NCBI GenBank assembly: GCA_948470475.1
Contig: OX419343.1
Span: forward strand, 21,358,321 to 21,422,320
From: Galaxea fascicularis
Taxonomy: Eukaryota > Cnidaria > Anthozoa > Scleractinia > Euphylliidae
Reading direction: 5' to 3'
Length of the DNA stretch: 64,000 nucleotides
Under the pieces are notes generated by a model that made no database searches, was not told the origin of the DNA, and saw only the letters and a list, made by a program, of their open reading frames with translations. A program made the translations under genes and the position numbers. Shown here piece after piece: positions 12,054 through 22,850 of this stretch. How positions within the stretch are numbered: position 1 is the stretch's first letter; each line of letters starts with the position of its first letter.

Positions 12054-12850
12054 TTTTTTTTTTTTTTTTTTCATCTTTATTTAAAACACGGAATCCCATT
12101 GACAAAATGCTCTTCCAGAGAGCCGTGCAAAAATCATGCAATAAAACAGTATAAGCTAAATATAATAATTACAATTCTGCTAAATTACAAATGTGAGATA
12201 AAAGATTTCAGGCTTGTATGCTCCTAATCGAATTAATTTGAAAGACTATTCCAGAGAACCACCCCTCTATAATGGAAGCTGCTTTTACCAGCCTCAGTAT
12301 ATGGTCTTGGTACAAACAAATTATGTTTTGAGTTTCTTAGATTATAGGAATACATAGAGTTTGTACTATTAAAAGTTTGAGCCAAATGATCTCGTGCAAT
12401 TTGATTAATTCAAACATTATTGCGGCTAATTGCCTTTTCCTTCGTGTCTCAAGGTTATCCTACCCAATTAAGTTAATCCAATATCTTAACAGATCGTCTA
12501 TCATAATTAGAGGAGGTGAACACCCGGGCAGCTCTGTTCTGTAGGGTCTGGAGTCTGTTACACATTCCTTCCCCGCAGCTTCCCCATACTATACTACAAT
12601 AATAGAAACATGGTAAAACAAGGGAGTTGTACATCGTAATCACTGTGTGATTAGGTACGAGATGCCTTACCCGTCTCAAAACTCCGATCCCTCCAGAAAT
12701 TTTCTTAGCAATTTTGTCCACATGAGCACTCCAAGTCAATGATTGATCAACTTCAACACCAAGATATTATAAGTCTCGTCTCTGCTAAGGCGTTTGCAAT
12801 CGACTTGAATATTAAATTGGTGCTCTTGGTGTTTTATCCTGTATTGTTCC
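12054..12850 (-). mobile_element. 3' fragment of a CR1/L2-like LINE on the minus strand, with poly-A tail
   Basis: Minus-strand frame 12739-12473 reads TWSAHVDKIAKKISGGIG...YNSLVLPCFYYCSIVWGSC...LQNRAARV, the typical post-catalytic end of a non-LTR retrotransposon reverse transcriptase. Further frames toward 12240 (YNLRNSKHNLFVPRP...FHYRGVVLWNSL) continue the same C-terminus across stops, so it is degraded. The 3' end is marked by AATAAAG followed by an A19 run (T19 on the plus strand at 12054-12072). The 5' part of the element is missing. It lies in the P450-A intron in the same orientation as the gene. Confidence 0.8.
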
Positions 12851-13149
12851 AAAAATGAATAGAGTTTGAGTCACAAAATGCATGCATAATTAATGTCGGG
12901 GCTGTGAAGAAATCTTGTCCAAGTTACCAACATCTTCGCTTTGATGCATGGCTGGACGTGGCTTCTTCACTGACAAGGTGGCCTTCTTGTTGATATTCTT
13001 CGTTAACGCTTGCGCAGAAACGCCGGAAGTGAGGTTTGCGGATGATACACGACGATGAAGAGGAACGGAGGCCGCATTTTTAGACTCGGGCCTTCCACAG
13101 AAGTCCGAATAAATATAGAGGGGAATTCAGATCCCGTCATGATAAGGCT

Positions 13150-14039
13150 ATGTACAAAAATTATAATTTCAACTGTGCATGTGAATAAGTTGTTAGTTGG
13201 GTGGCGGCAAAGGTTAGGTACGTATAATACATCCCCTAATCCCACGATCGATGATAACGCTTATAAAACAAGTAAAATGAATAAAATCTTTGGGAGTACA
13301 TATAGAAGATAATCTTTCATGGAATGCCCACATCTGGCATTAGAGCCCTGAAGCGCTGTCGGCCTTTTGTTCCTCAGACTGCGCTGCAGTCTATTTACAA
13401 TGCCTTGATTCAATCTCATTTTGACTACTGCAGTGCGGTCTGGGGGCATTGTGGCACTTCTTTGGCAAATAAGCTTCAAATATTGCAAACCCGTGCGGCT
13501 AGTATTCTAACCCTCTCTAGTCACGATTCTAGTCATGACCCCTTGATTTGAACAACTAGACTGGAAAAGGTTAGATACGTAACGTCAAATTCAAGAGGCC
13601 GTTATGGTCTATAAGTCGCTAGATGGCCTTGCTCCTAATTATCTTAGCTCTCTTTTCACTCAAAGAAATATCTATTATAATTTTAGGGCCAATGAGAACA
13701 AAGTGGTTATTCCACTGCCCCGCACTAACCTCCTCAAAAACAGTTTTAGGTACAATGGTGCGATCATCCGCAATAGCCTTCCCCGGGAATTGCGGTAAAT
13801 TTTGGAAGGGGCTGTCACAATTTTTTTGCTTGACCATCTATACACGGCATTCTTGTAAAGGAGGTTTATTAATTTCTTGGGGGTGGGATAATTTATACAT
13901 ATTTTAATATTTTAGCTTTTTATTACAAGGAATTTGATACTTTTAGATAGATTTATATAGCTTGTAGTGTTGTCATACCTGATGAATACACCGTGTCTAA
14001 ATGAAGTTATTCCTTACTTAGTTACTTACTTACTTAGTG
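13150..14039 (+). mobile_element. 3' fragment of a CR1/L2-like LINE on the plus strand
   Basis: Broken frames read NKLLVGWRQRLGTYNTSPN, then LGVHIEDNLSWNAHI, then ALKRCRPFVPQTALQSIYNALIQSHFDYCSAVWGHC...LQTRAAS, and finally VYKSLDGLAPNYLSSLF...LPRTNLLKNSFRYNGAIIRNSLPRELR. This is the ordered tail of a LINE reverse transcriptase with frameshifts and a small deletion between NAHI and ALKRC. The 3' end carries a short ttac repeat near 14015-14036, a common LINE tail of this clade. It lies in the P450-A intron, antisense to it. Confidence 0.85.
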
Positions 14040-14179
14040 AAGTAGCAAATTGCAAGTGATTCCCGAAATCATGTAAACAGTTGCAGGACCGAGTGAAGGC
14101 CAATATGGCCTCTAGTTTTTTTGCAAACAATCTATATTTTAGAAAAACATTCCTTGTTCACAGCCATTCAGGCCAATTC

Positions 14180-14355
14180 CAGGGGCGGATCTAGGGGGGG
14201 GGGGGGGGGGGGGAATTGGGTTGCTAGAAGTCAACCATAAAAATCTAATACGTGACAATAAAGGAAATACATGCATGGGTCCCAAAAAATATAGTATAGT
14301 TTGGTGGCCGACTGTATCAACCACCCCCCATTAAAAAAACCTGGATCCGCGCCTG
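14180..14355. mobile_element. small non-autonomous DNA element (hAT-like ends)
   Basis: Imperfect terminal inverted repeats caggggcggatctag and ctggatccgcgcctg bound 176 bp with no coding frame and a G20 run at 14194-14213. CAGGGGCGGAT-type ends are common in hAT MITEs. I could not see a convincing 8-bp target duplication. Confidence 0.5.
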
Positions 14356-15071
14356 TCTTCAAAGCGGCCTCGGCGGACAGGTTCAAAACATCCTTATTTA
14401 ACACCTGGTAAGGTTTCCCAATGCAAATGACTATCGATATCAATTAATCGATGACCAATCGTTTGCGAAGATGCGTGTGGTTATCGATTGGTCTCCATTT
14501 TCAGTAACAATCGATAGAACGTCTAGCGTAGACATAATGAGTACATTTAAACGGAGTATATTCTTTGCGTTGAGAAGACTGGGTCGGAATTGTTTTACCA
14601 ATTTCGTCCCCAGGGCTCCCTAAAAAAAGGCTGATGAACCGCAGAAAGCGTGCGTGATGTCTGTTCCAGGTTGCTGTGTCAATCGATAGCTATTGAATAA
14701 CGGTTTTAGTGTGGTTATCGATTGATCATCGATTGACCGATACCAGTCAATACCAATTAACTGATTTTATTGATTGATCAATTGGCTTTCCAATCATCGA
14801 TTACGCGGGATTTTAACCTCGCCGATTTCGCGGCTCGGTATATATCCATCACCATTCACCTCCACTTCGGTGAATTATAGTTAACTAGGGTTTCATCTGG
14901 GGCTTAAATCACAATGAGGTTTGGTGATACAATCATTACATGCTACGCCTACGGCAATAGTTATCACCGGGCTCGACTGTAAAGAAAAAAACAACTGGAT
15001 ACGTTACGGTCAAGTTGGTTTGAAGTAACAGGGCTACGAGACAACATATTGTGTGATTTACTTTCGCTTAC

Positions 15072-15588
15072 CAGTGTCAGCTATTCCTTCAAACTTCTTC
15101 AGCAATACGTCACACGACTCTTCAATCAATGGAACCATTAGCTTCATTTTTCTCGCGCTGAACGAGGGCGTCAGGATGTTTCGAATACGCTTCCATGTTT
15201 CGTCGCGCGCGGAGAAAACGTTCGCACTCATCGGTGGGGGTGGGAGTGGAATCATACGATTATGAAACGACGAAAATTCCTTGACCATAATCGTTTTCAA
15301 CACTTCTGGGTCCGCGACGACAAGAGAAGGCTTTCTCCCAAGGGAAATGGCGAAAATTTTCCCATATAGCTTCACGAAATCGAACATCATCAGGTGAATA
15401 CTACCGTATCTGCGTACATCGAGAAAATTCCCGACAAAGGGCAGTGGTTTTGGTCCCGGGACGTTTAGTCGCTTCAGCGTTTTGAAACCGCTTGTTCCAT
15501 ACCAATAGATGAGTAACAACATTGTGATTGCCGCGGAAAAGACGACACAAGGATCCCAAGGACTGATTAGATGCTGAGTGATCGTCAT
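15072..15588 (-). CDS. cytochrome P450 (CYP3-clan type), gene A, exon 1
   Basis: First coding exon, from ATG at 15588 to a phase-1 donor (gtaagc). It encodes residues 1-172 plus one base. An N-terminal hydrophobic anchor (about residues 15-30) places the enzyme in the ER membrane. The proline hinge PGPKPLP (44-50) and the C-helix WKRIR (132-136) are present. The intron to exon 2 runs 15071-11150 and has been enlarged by LINE and MITE insertions and a microsatellite. The ATG is the natural start because it precedes the anchor directly. No TATA element is obvious upstream. Confidence 0.93.
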
Positions 15589-18032
15589 TTTAACCGGTAC
15601 AAATAGCCGTACGAATCAGGCTGCAGTAGAGTATGTGACATAGGAATAGCATCAGGTCAATGAATAATCATTCTGGAAGGGTTGTTTTTGCATATTAGGG
15701 AGTTATGTCAACAAACATTAAAGTATTATATTTTGATCAACATTTACTAAGCAAAGAAGCATTTTTTCCGTGCTAGCTCAAAGCTTGAAACTAAATGTTA
15801 ATTTACTGAGTCATGTTCCGACCAGTTTAGAGTCCACAGATAAACCTTTCTAAAATAACTTTCAAACACCGCGCGTGACAATTCTCGGATCGCGTGACCA
15901 ATTCGGATCAAAACGAATTTTTGCACGATTGGATAATAAATTTCAAAATAAGGTTTTATCCTCCACTCCGCTTGACATTTTTATTAACATTAAGTAACGG
16001 ATACGAGGTTTGACTGAGGACGAGAGAGAAGGAAAGGTTATCCGTATAAAACAACAACATGTTTCGAAATTTCGTGTCAAATAGTCGTGAGTTATGCAAA
16101 ATTTTTCTACTTTAGTGACTTTGTATGTAAACCCGTGTTATTGTTTTCTATTTAGTATTTGCTTTAACGCTTGACTCAAAGCATAGTTTGAAATTCTTAA
16201 CACTGCGGAACCGTTTCGGTCGTCCGAAAACGTTTTGTTCAATTATCTTACAAAAAGAAACAACTATTTGGCTGATCATGTTAACTGCGATTACAGAGCC
16301 GTAGCCAGCTGGGGCGCTGCGGGGGAAGGGGAGAAATATCTCATGACAAGTGCTGAAAATAGAGTTTCGGAGCCTCCAAATTGGAAATTTTTTCTGAGGA
16401 GAGGATACCCCCCCGCCAACAAGGCTCCTGACCTCGGCACTCGCGATAATGCCCCCCGTTACAAAAACCTAGGCTACGTCCCTCCCTGCATTAGAGTGGT
16501 GAAACATTCGCTTTCAGAATCGAAACATGAAAATTTAAATAATACTGATGTAAGTTCCGTCCTGACTTGGCAATGTAGGACCATAATGATATTTTGCGTA
16601 ATCACAAGGGGAATTCAGTCAAGGTTCGAACCAAGTTTTTGTGGCTGCGCGAAAATTGGGGCGAGTGCAAAAAATGGACGACGGGGATTCTCCTCCTTCT
16701 CGCCCCACTCCCAACCCCGTCTTCCTTCTTTTTGCTCCATACCCAGTTTTGTGGTGAAATAAATGGGTTCGAAAGGGAACGCTTGGTACACAGGCTATGT
16801 TCAGTCCGTCAAAGATGCCAAGGGTCTTTTTAGGAGGGGCTAGCCGTCCTGAAGAAAGTATCGAACTAAAGCAATGTTACCTTACCCTTCTGGGAACGAG
16901 ATGCACATATCACTTCCCTCGAAAAACTCAAACTCGGAAAATTTAAACTGAACTAATACTCAAAAAATCATGGAAGCCATTTTCGAGTCTGTGAAGAAAC
17001 TATGCATGCGTTTTGTAAAATATATGAAATATTTGATTCAGGGCAGGAAAATAATGACACGTGGCAAACATTTCAAATTTAATGAAATTTAAACTGTACT
17101 GAAATAATTTATGTGCCAACCAGAAATTGTAATTGTAGTGACTAAACGTTCTCAGCGTTGGGACAGGCTGTTATCAGGCTTGGCCGCCAGCATGACCGCC
17201 ATGACGTCACATGAAAACCAACAATTGCTCCTGGCTTCCAAGTCTCCACCGATGGAGCGTAAAACAAGGCGAGCTTTTGGAATTCAGTGTTTAGTAATAT
17301 ATCGTACAATTAATAGGGATAGACATTTCCATACCAGCAAGCTGTTTAGTTTCACACGTCCGATTCTTGTCCACTTGCCAGTGAGCATAATATATATGAA
17401 ACGGTTAAATTGAAGCACTTCAGTGGCCAGTCTCAGCGTATAGATGTCACTTATGCCAGCCCAAGTCAGTTTCTTTCGCTTATACAAACGCAAAACAGTC
17501 ATGAGGAACTGGCATGGAAAGCTATCATGAAGAGTCGACGATGGATTTCGCAAAAAACTTTATAGCGGATGAACAAGCGCTGGAGAAAACCACACAAACG
17601 TAGGAATTTGTATATATTATAATATAGACGGATAAGGTGGTGGGCGCTCTAAAAAACGTTTCGCTGTTTTTCAGTGCGTCGACCTTGCGGGCCTAGGCTC
17701 TGGTCCAAAAAAAGGAAGGGGGGAGGGGTGCCAGCGCCTAACCCCTATCCCTTCCTGGCTCCGCCACTGACAGACATTTTGTTATATTGAAAACTGAAAT
17801 CGCACTTGAATCTGAAAAACAACCGGAACGACTGCACCGTCTTTAACCCAGTATCAGCATGTATATTCTTCACAATGTTCTTCGCAAAAATCTCCTATGG
17901 TAATGATGTTGAGAATTTGCTAAGCAATCAAGACCTTTGATACTTGTTGGCCTCTCTCTTTTTTTCTAACAACGTTTATGTCTCATTGGAACTGTTTTTT
18001 TTTTAGGAGACTAACTTAAACATCGGTTACCC
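15589..18032. other. upstream flank of P450-A, no gene recognised
   Basis: Presumably contains the P450-A promoter on its left edge, but no clear core promoter motif is visible. Possible MITE ends occur near 16290-16490 (ccgtagccag / ctaggctacg) and at 17750-17771 (cctggctccgccactg, a typical DNA-element terminus). No splice-supported exon. Confidence 0.35.
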
Positions 18033-18413
18033 TTAGGCCCAGGTCAAATGCTGTACTTCACATGAGCTGTACTTAATTACAATTAAGGTCGACCTAAATT
18101 AGTAAAGTTCGTCTTTTGAGTCAAACGTCGGACTTAATCCAGCGGCACTTAACTAGATCATGAAAATAAACCGATTTACACATTCATATACCATTAGTAT
18201 GATTATACATTTGATTCGGCTCATGTGACCTAAACTCTATCTTCAGCCGTTATTTCCGCCTGGCCAGCCGCGAAGAACGCACCAACCGATCTAAATGAAA
18301 TCTAAATAAAATCAGTCGAACTTAATTGCGTCAATCGTAGTACTTAATTCACATGATCTATAAATGACTGAGTTTAGGTTGGCTTATGTATACGGCGTTT
18401 GACCTGGGCGTTA
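18033..18413. mobile_element. MITE with TTA flanks (PIF/Harbinger-like)
   Basis: Inverted ends GGCCCAGGTCAAA (left) and TTTGACCTGGGC (right) bound a non-coding 375-bp body, with TTA at 18033-18035 and 18411-18413. A 3-bp TTA target duplication is characteristic of the PIF/Harbinger superfamily. The classification is inferred from ends only. Confidence 0.55.
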
Positions 18414-18423
18414 ATTATCAGCG

Positions 18424-18850
18424 GCACCCAACGAAAAGTTTCGGTATAGTTGTTCGGCACGGCACTGTAGAGTAGTTCGTTTTAGGTTTTCGGCGTCGAT
18501 CAAAGGGTGCGCTCGAATTCTCGAAACTGTAACGTGGCCGAAAAGATTCGCAATGGGGAAATAATAACCCCTCGGACGTTTTCGGAAGGATCAATTTTGC
18601 TGTTTTTGGCAGTCAAGAACGTCAGCTAGATTTAGACGTTCCCTAGAAAGTTCGTGGAAAGTTTACTTTAACTCAGATAAATGTTATCCTCTAAACTTTT
18701 CGGGCAATTAAAACTTTAGCTAAGGCCTCCAAACACATAAAATTCGTCTAGCTAATGGAAACATCACCTTCAACAGGCTTCAAACACCATAAGGTACATT
18801 AAATGCCTTTTTACAGCTTTTCATTGATTTGGTTCGTTGTATTTCCCTGG
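18424..18850 (+). repeat. third, diverged copy of the long repeat family
   Basis: The words ggcgtcgatcaaagggtgcg, aagattcgcaatggggaaat and ccaaacacataaaattc align in order with 37200-37630, the right arm of the large inverted repeat, and with the reverse complement of the left arm around 26400-26640. Strongly diverged. No coding potential seen. Confidence 0.7.
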
Positions 18851-19017
18851 CTAACTCTGTCTGTGCAGTGGATTGTCGTTTGGTTTAATTCCGCCCCACT
18901 ATAGTTATTAACTGAACTAAGTGAACTGAGTCTTCAATGAACTCGCTTTATTCTGTAGCCATAATAATAGGTTTGGTCATCGCTTCCCTTAATATTAATA
19001 GTTTGCTCAGTCTCACA

Positions 19018-20445
19018 CTGACGAACCTAAAATTGATATTCTGTTAATTAACGAGACTAAATTAGAATCAACCGTTCATGACAGCGATGTTTACATACCT
19101 GGCTTCGAAATAGTTAGAAAAGACCATAGAGTAAATGGAAGGAAAGGGGGCGATATTTGTATCTACTTGAGCACAAATTTTAACTATCGAGTACGTGGTG
19201 ATTTAAACAATTATAACCTCGAGTGCCTTATTGTCGAAATTAGTAAGCCACGCAGTTCAGCATTCCTGGTGGGCACCTGGTATCGACCCCAAAACTCTCC
19301 GCCTGAACGTTTCAATGACTGATTTGAGAATGTAATTGACAAAATTGACGCTGAAAGTAAGGAACCATATATACTTGGTGATGTTAACTGCAATTTTTTG
19401 CCAGAAGTTTCTGCTCATAATTCCTCATATCTAACAAACATTTTTGACATTCATGGTCTTAGTCGGTTAATCACTGATCCAACACGCGTCACTCCCGTCT
19501 CTAAGACACTCATTGATTTATGTATCACCAACTCCCCAGAGAAAGTTACAAATTAAGGTGTCATTCACCTTGGGATCAATGATCATTCTCTTGTGTTTGT
19601 GACGCGCAAAGTCCATCATGACCGTAATTGCCTACGAACGATCGAAATGTGGCAATTAAAACACTTTCAAAAAAAAAGTTCTTAAGTGATCTTAAACAAA
19701 TGCCATGGCCGAATGTTGATTTGTGTTCTCATCCAGATGTCATGTGGCAAGAATGGAAACAAATGTTTGTTAGCTGCATGGACAAACGCGCACCAAGCAA
19801 AGCCTAAAAAGAATGAGTAAAAAGAGGACTCTGTGGAAGGTTATTGCATAAAATGCATAGAAGAGATTTAATTAAAAAGAAAACAATTTCTTCGATTTCA
19901 TTTTGATTACTGCAGCCCGGTCTGGGATTGTATGAGTGGTTATTTGAGCGACAAATTACAAAAATTACAAAATCGCGCAGCCAGAGTAATTACTAAATCA
20001 CCTTTTGATACGAACTCCAACCGAGTCCTTCTATCGATGCTTAAGTGGGAGAAGCTGTCTCTTCGTCGTAAAATCCCGAGAAAGCTTTAATTATATATAA
20101 AACATTGAATAAACTTGCCCCAGAATATCTTCAATGTCGTTTCACTCAACTTAAGAAATCTTAAAGGAAAACTTTCGCTGCCCAAGCCAGACACTAATTA
20201 CTTAAAATGAAGCTCTTGTTATAGCGGGGCTTGTTTGTGGAATAACTTGCCCCAAGATTTAAAAAGCATTGGTTCTACTGGGCAGTTAAAACGAAGCATT
20301 AAGAAGGTGTCTGAGACATCGGATTGCCACACGGCAATCATGTAAAACAGTTGTAATGAGTTTTAGTTTTTAAATTTTAAGTTATAACTGACGATTCTCC
20401 GCGTCTAAATAACGTTTTACATTACATTACATTCCATTACACACA
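19018..20445 (+). mobile_element. internally deleted LINE (endonuclease domain plus RT tail)
   Basis: The first part, to about 19670, encodes an AP-endonuclease domain: DILLINETKL, GGDICIYLS, LVGTWYRPQNSPPERF, YILGDVNCNF and GINDHSLV, with two in-frame stops. At about 19895 the sequence jumps straight to the RT C-terminus (HFDYCSPVWDCMSGYLSDKL...LQNRAARVITKSPF...APEYLQCRFTQL), so the catalytic RT core is deleted. The 3' end has the short repeat attacattacattcc at 20418-20441, as expected of a CR1/L2-type tail. The copy cannot encode a working element. Confidence 0.85.
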
Positions 20446-20448
20446 TGT

Positions 20449-20798
20449 AAACTGGGGATTCTGGACCATTTTGACCAAGCAAACCAACAAAGAGCTGAGC
20501 CCGCTGAAAGGCCGCGAAATTAGCCTAAGCCACCCTTCGCACTCACATGGGAAATAAGATTCAAAACACCGAAAACACACTTTATCCACTTGTGCAACCA
20601 ACGCAACCCAGGCGCGCGAGCGCTGTTGCGGCGGTTGAGTGTGGTTACACAAGCATGCCCCTCCAGCGGCACCGCGCCCTAACAGCCATCCCGGATTTAA
20701 CCCGGCGCTCATTGGGGTGGAGGCTAATTTCGCGGCCTCTCGGCGGGCTCAGCTCTTTGCTGGTTTGCTTGGCCAAACTTTTCCAGAAGCCCCATTTT
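20449..20798. repeat. inverted-repeat element with about 85-bp arms
   Basis: The segment 20449-20534 (ctgagcccgctgaaaggccg and flanks) is the imperfect reverse complement of 20715-20798 (cggcctctcggcgggctcag and flanks). The GC-rich interior, and sequence to about 20950, carry repeats of acgcaacccaggc and gcgagcgctgttgcg. Frames crossing it on both strands are products of the repeat and are not annotated as genes. Confidence 0.7.
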
Positions 20799-21117
20799 TC
20801 ATGTGTGTGTCAAGCTTTACAGGTATATTGCGCCCCCGCCGCGCCGCGCAACCCAATGCAACCCAACGCAACCCAGGCATGCGAGCGCTGTTGCGTTCGG
20901 TTGCGCACGGTTGAGTGAGGTTGCCTTGGCAAGCCTTGGAAAGCCATGGCAAACCACGCGCAATGCGAGGCAGAGCGACACCCCATTTAGAGAGAGAGGA
21001 GTGCCCAGTGCAGCCGAGATGGTAAATGCAGCCCTTTTAAATAGAGAGGGGTACCAGGTACATACCGAGATGACTGCGCGAGGCAGAACGCTGGCCTTTT
21101 ATAGAGAGGTCCTCTCA

Positions 21118-21321
21118 GGGATATGGCAGCTCCAACAATGGCAGCACCTCTCGAAGAGCTGATTCTGGAGCCTCCACCCAAGTTCCGGGACCCGGCTCCC
21201 GCGACGAAGCTCTCTTGGAGATTTTTCATCGTTTGATTGGCGAAGAAACCGATTTCGGCGAGGATCTTCAGCAGTTGTTCAGAGAGCCGGACGAAGACGA
21301 TTTCGGTCACTATCTTCAGCA
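21118..21321 (+). CDS. 3' coding exon of an unidentified gene, interrupted by the tRNA cluster
   Basis: An open frame from an acceptor-like ctctcag reads GYGSSNNGSTSRRADSG... then ALLEIFHRLIGEETDFGE, DLQQLFREPDEDDFGHYLQQ. The acidic end contains an internal repeat, FGEDLQQLFREPDE versus FGHYLQQLFREHE. The second repeat unit is completed only if the inserted tRNA cluster is removed: codon CA|G bridges 21321 and 22851 and continues LFREHE to a TAA at 22870-22872. As the DNA stands, the frame runs into the cluster and stops at 21380-21382 after about 20 unrelated residues. I do not recognise the protein; expression is unproven. Confidence 0.45.
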
Positions 21322-21324
21322 AGT

Positions 21325-21355
<31 letters not shown>

Positions 21356-21390
21356 TTAAGCAACTGGAAAGAAGAAGCCTGAAAAAATCA

Positions 21391-21391
<1 letters not shown>

Positions 21392-21424
<33 letters not shown>

Positions 21425-21463
21425 GATACCGGTGCGATGCTCTACCAACTGAGCTATGAAGCC
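21392..21463 (-). tRNA. tRNA-like gene, copy 1 (inverted)
   Basis: Exact reverse complement of the direct copies over the whole 72 nt. A T-run terminator (TTTTTT on the minus strand) begins 5 nt past its 3' end. Confidence 0.85.
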
Positions 21464-21572
21464 ACACATTGGGAGCGAGGTCAATTATTGAGTTCATATT
21501 TTCCCGCACAGTGAAGTGATGTGAAGTATATATGAAATAATTCATATTTGTACTGCGGTTGTAGATGCAAGT

Positions 21573-21603
<31 letters not shown>

Positions 21604-21657
21604 TTAAGCAACTGGAAAGAAGAATAAGGTCAATAATTGACCTCGCTCCCAATGTGT

Positions 21658-21696
21658 GGCTTCATAGCTCAGTTGGTAGAGCATCGCACCGGTATC

Positions 21697-21729
<33 letters not shown>
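21658..21729 (+). tRNA. tRNA-like gene, copy 2 (formal anticodon GGT, atypical loop)
   Basis: Seven-pair acceptor stem GGCTTCA/TGAAGCC, D stem GCTC/GAGC, T arm ACGGG-TTCGAAT-CCCGT. Internal promoters are intact: box A TAGCTCAGTTGG and box B GGTTCGAATCC, and a pol III terminator TTTTTT follows 5 nt downstream. The anticodon arm is odd: stem TCGCA/CGCGG has an A-C mismatch at 31-39, and the loop CCGGTAT places C rather than the near-universal U at position 33. The formal anticodon would be GGT (Thr), which animals normally do not use because they decode these codons with inosine. It could therefore be a functional oddity, a tRNA-like pol III RNA or a pseudo-tRNA. No CCA is encoded and there is no intron. 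Confidence 0.85.
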
Positions 21730-21730
<1 letters not shown>

Positions 21731-21765
21731 TGATTTTTTCAGGCTTCTTCTTTCCAGTTGCTTAA

Positions 21766-21796
<31 letters not shown>

Positions 21797-21905
21797 ACTT
21801 GCATCTACAACCGCAGTACAAATATGAATTATTTCATATATACTTCACATCACTTCACTGTGCGGGAAAATATGAACTCAATAATTGACCTCGCTCCCAA
21901 TGTGT

Positions 21906-21944
21906 GGCTTCATAGCTCAGTTGGTAGAGCATCGCACCGGTATC

Positions 21945-21977
<33 letters not shown>
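21906..21977 (+). tRNA. tRNA-like gene, copy 3
   Basis: Identical over 72 nt to copy 2, with box A, box B and the downstream T6. Confidence 0.85.
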
Positions 21978-21978
<1 letters not shown>

Positions 21979-22013
21979 TGATTTTTTCAGGCTTCTTCTT
22001 TCCAGTTGCTTAA

Positions 22014-22044
<31 letters not shown>

Positions 22045-22153
22045 ACTTGCATCTACAACCGCAGTACAAATATGAATTATTTCATATATACTTCACATCA
22101 CTTCACTGTGCGGGAAAATATGAACTCAATAATTGACCTCGCTCCCAATGTGT

Positions 22154-22192
22154 GGCTTCATAGCTCAGTTGGTAGAGCATCGCACCGGTATC

Positions 22193-22225
<33 letters not shown>
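22154..22225 (+). tRNA. tRNA-like gene, copy 4
   Basis: Identical over 72 nt to copy 2, with the same spacer and terminator. Confidence 0.85.
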
Positions 22226-22226
<1 letters not shown>

Positions 22227-22261
22227 TGATTTTTTCAGGCTTCTTCTTTCCAGTTGCTTAA

Positions 22262-22292
<31 letters not shown>

Positions 22293-22401
22293 ACTTGCAT
22301 CTACAACCGCAGTACAAATATGAATTATTTCATATATACTTCACATCACTTCACTGTGCGGGAAAATATGAACTCAATAATTGACCTCGCTCCCAATGTG
22401 T

Positions 22402-22440
22402 GGCTTCATAGCTCAGTTGGTAGAGCATCGCACCGGTATC

Positions 22441-22473
<33 letters not shown>
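22402..22473 (+). tRNA. tRNA-like gene, copy 5
   Basis: Identical over 72 nt to copy 2, with the same spacer and terminator. Confidence 0.85.
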
Positions 22474-22474
<1 letters not shown>

Positions 22475-22509
22475 TGATTTTTTCAGGCTTCTTCTTTCCA
22501 GTTGCTTAA

Positions 22510-22540
<31 letters not shown>

Positions 22541-22649
22541 ACTTGCATCTACAACCGCAGTACAAATATGAATTATTTCATATATACTTCACATCACTTC
22601 ACTGTGCGGGAAAATATGAACTCAATAATTGACCTCGCTCCCAATGTGT

Positions 22650-22688
22650 GGCTTCATAGCTCAGTTGGTAGAGCATCGCACCGGTATC

Positions 22689-22721
<33 letters not shown>
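22650..22721 (+). tRNA. tRNA-like gene, copy 6
   Basis: Identical over 72 nt to copy 2; the spacer after it is cut off at 22839 by the junction with the flanking coding sequence. Confidence 0.85.
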
Positions 22722-22722
<1 letters not shown>

Positions 22723-22757
22723 TGATTTTTTCAGGCTTCTTCTTTCCAGTTGCTTAA

Positions 22758-22788
<31 letters not shown>

Positions 22789-22850
22789 ACTTGCATCTAC
22801 AACCGCAGTACAAATATGAATTATTTCATATATACTTCATATCTTCAGCA

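Larger units (their letters stand above)
21322..22839. repeat. tRNA-gene cluster of 248-bp units (five direct, one inverted)
   Basis: Units contain a 72-nt tRNA-like gene and a 176-bp spacer that is essentially identical from copy to copy (words such as tttactgcgatgatcactct and gtgcgggaaaatatgaactc). The plus-strand copies start at 21658, 21906, 22154, 22402 and 22650, an exact 248-bp period. The left-most unit is inverted, so 21322-21620 forms a long palindrome with the next unit; orientation switches at a palindromic ggtcaataattgacc near 21628. The cluster ends mid-spacer at 22839. The identical copies imply very recent amplification or conversion. Confidence 0.92.

Noticed and set aside
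16290..16490. Possible MITE ends ccgtagccag / ctaggctacg
   Set aside because: Too short and imperfect, no target duplication, not enough to call an element.
20437..20952. Overlapping ORFs of 67-123 codons on both strands
   Set aside because: They follow the inverted repeat and short periodic motifs, so openness comes from repeat composition.
21391..22721. CRISPR-like array (regular repeats and spacers)
   Set aside because: The repeats are whole tRNA genes with pol III signals, and the spacers are identical, not unique.
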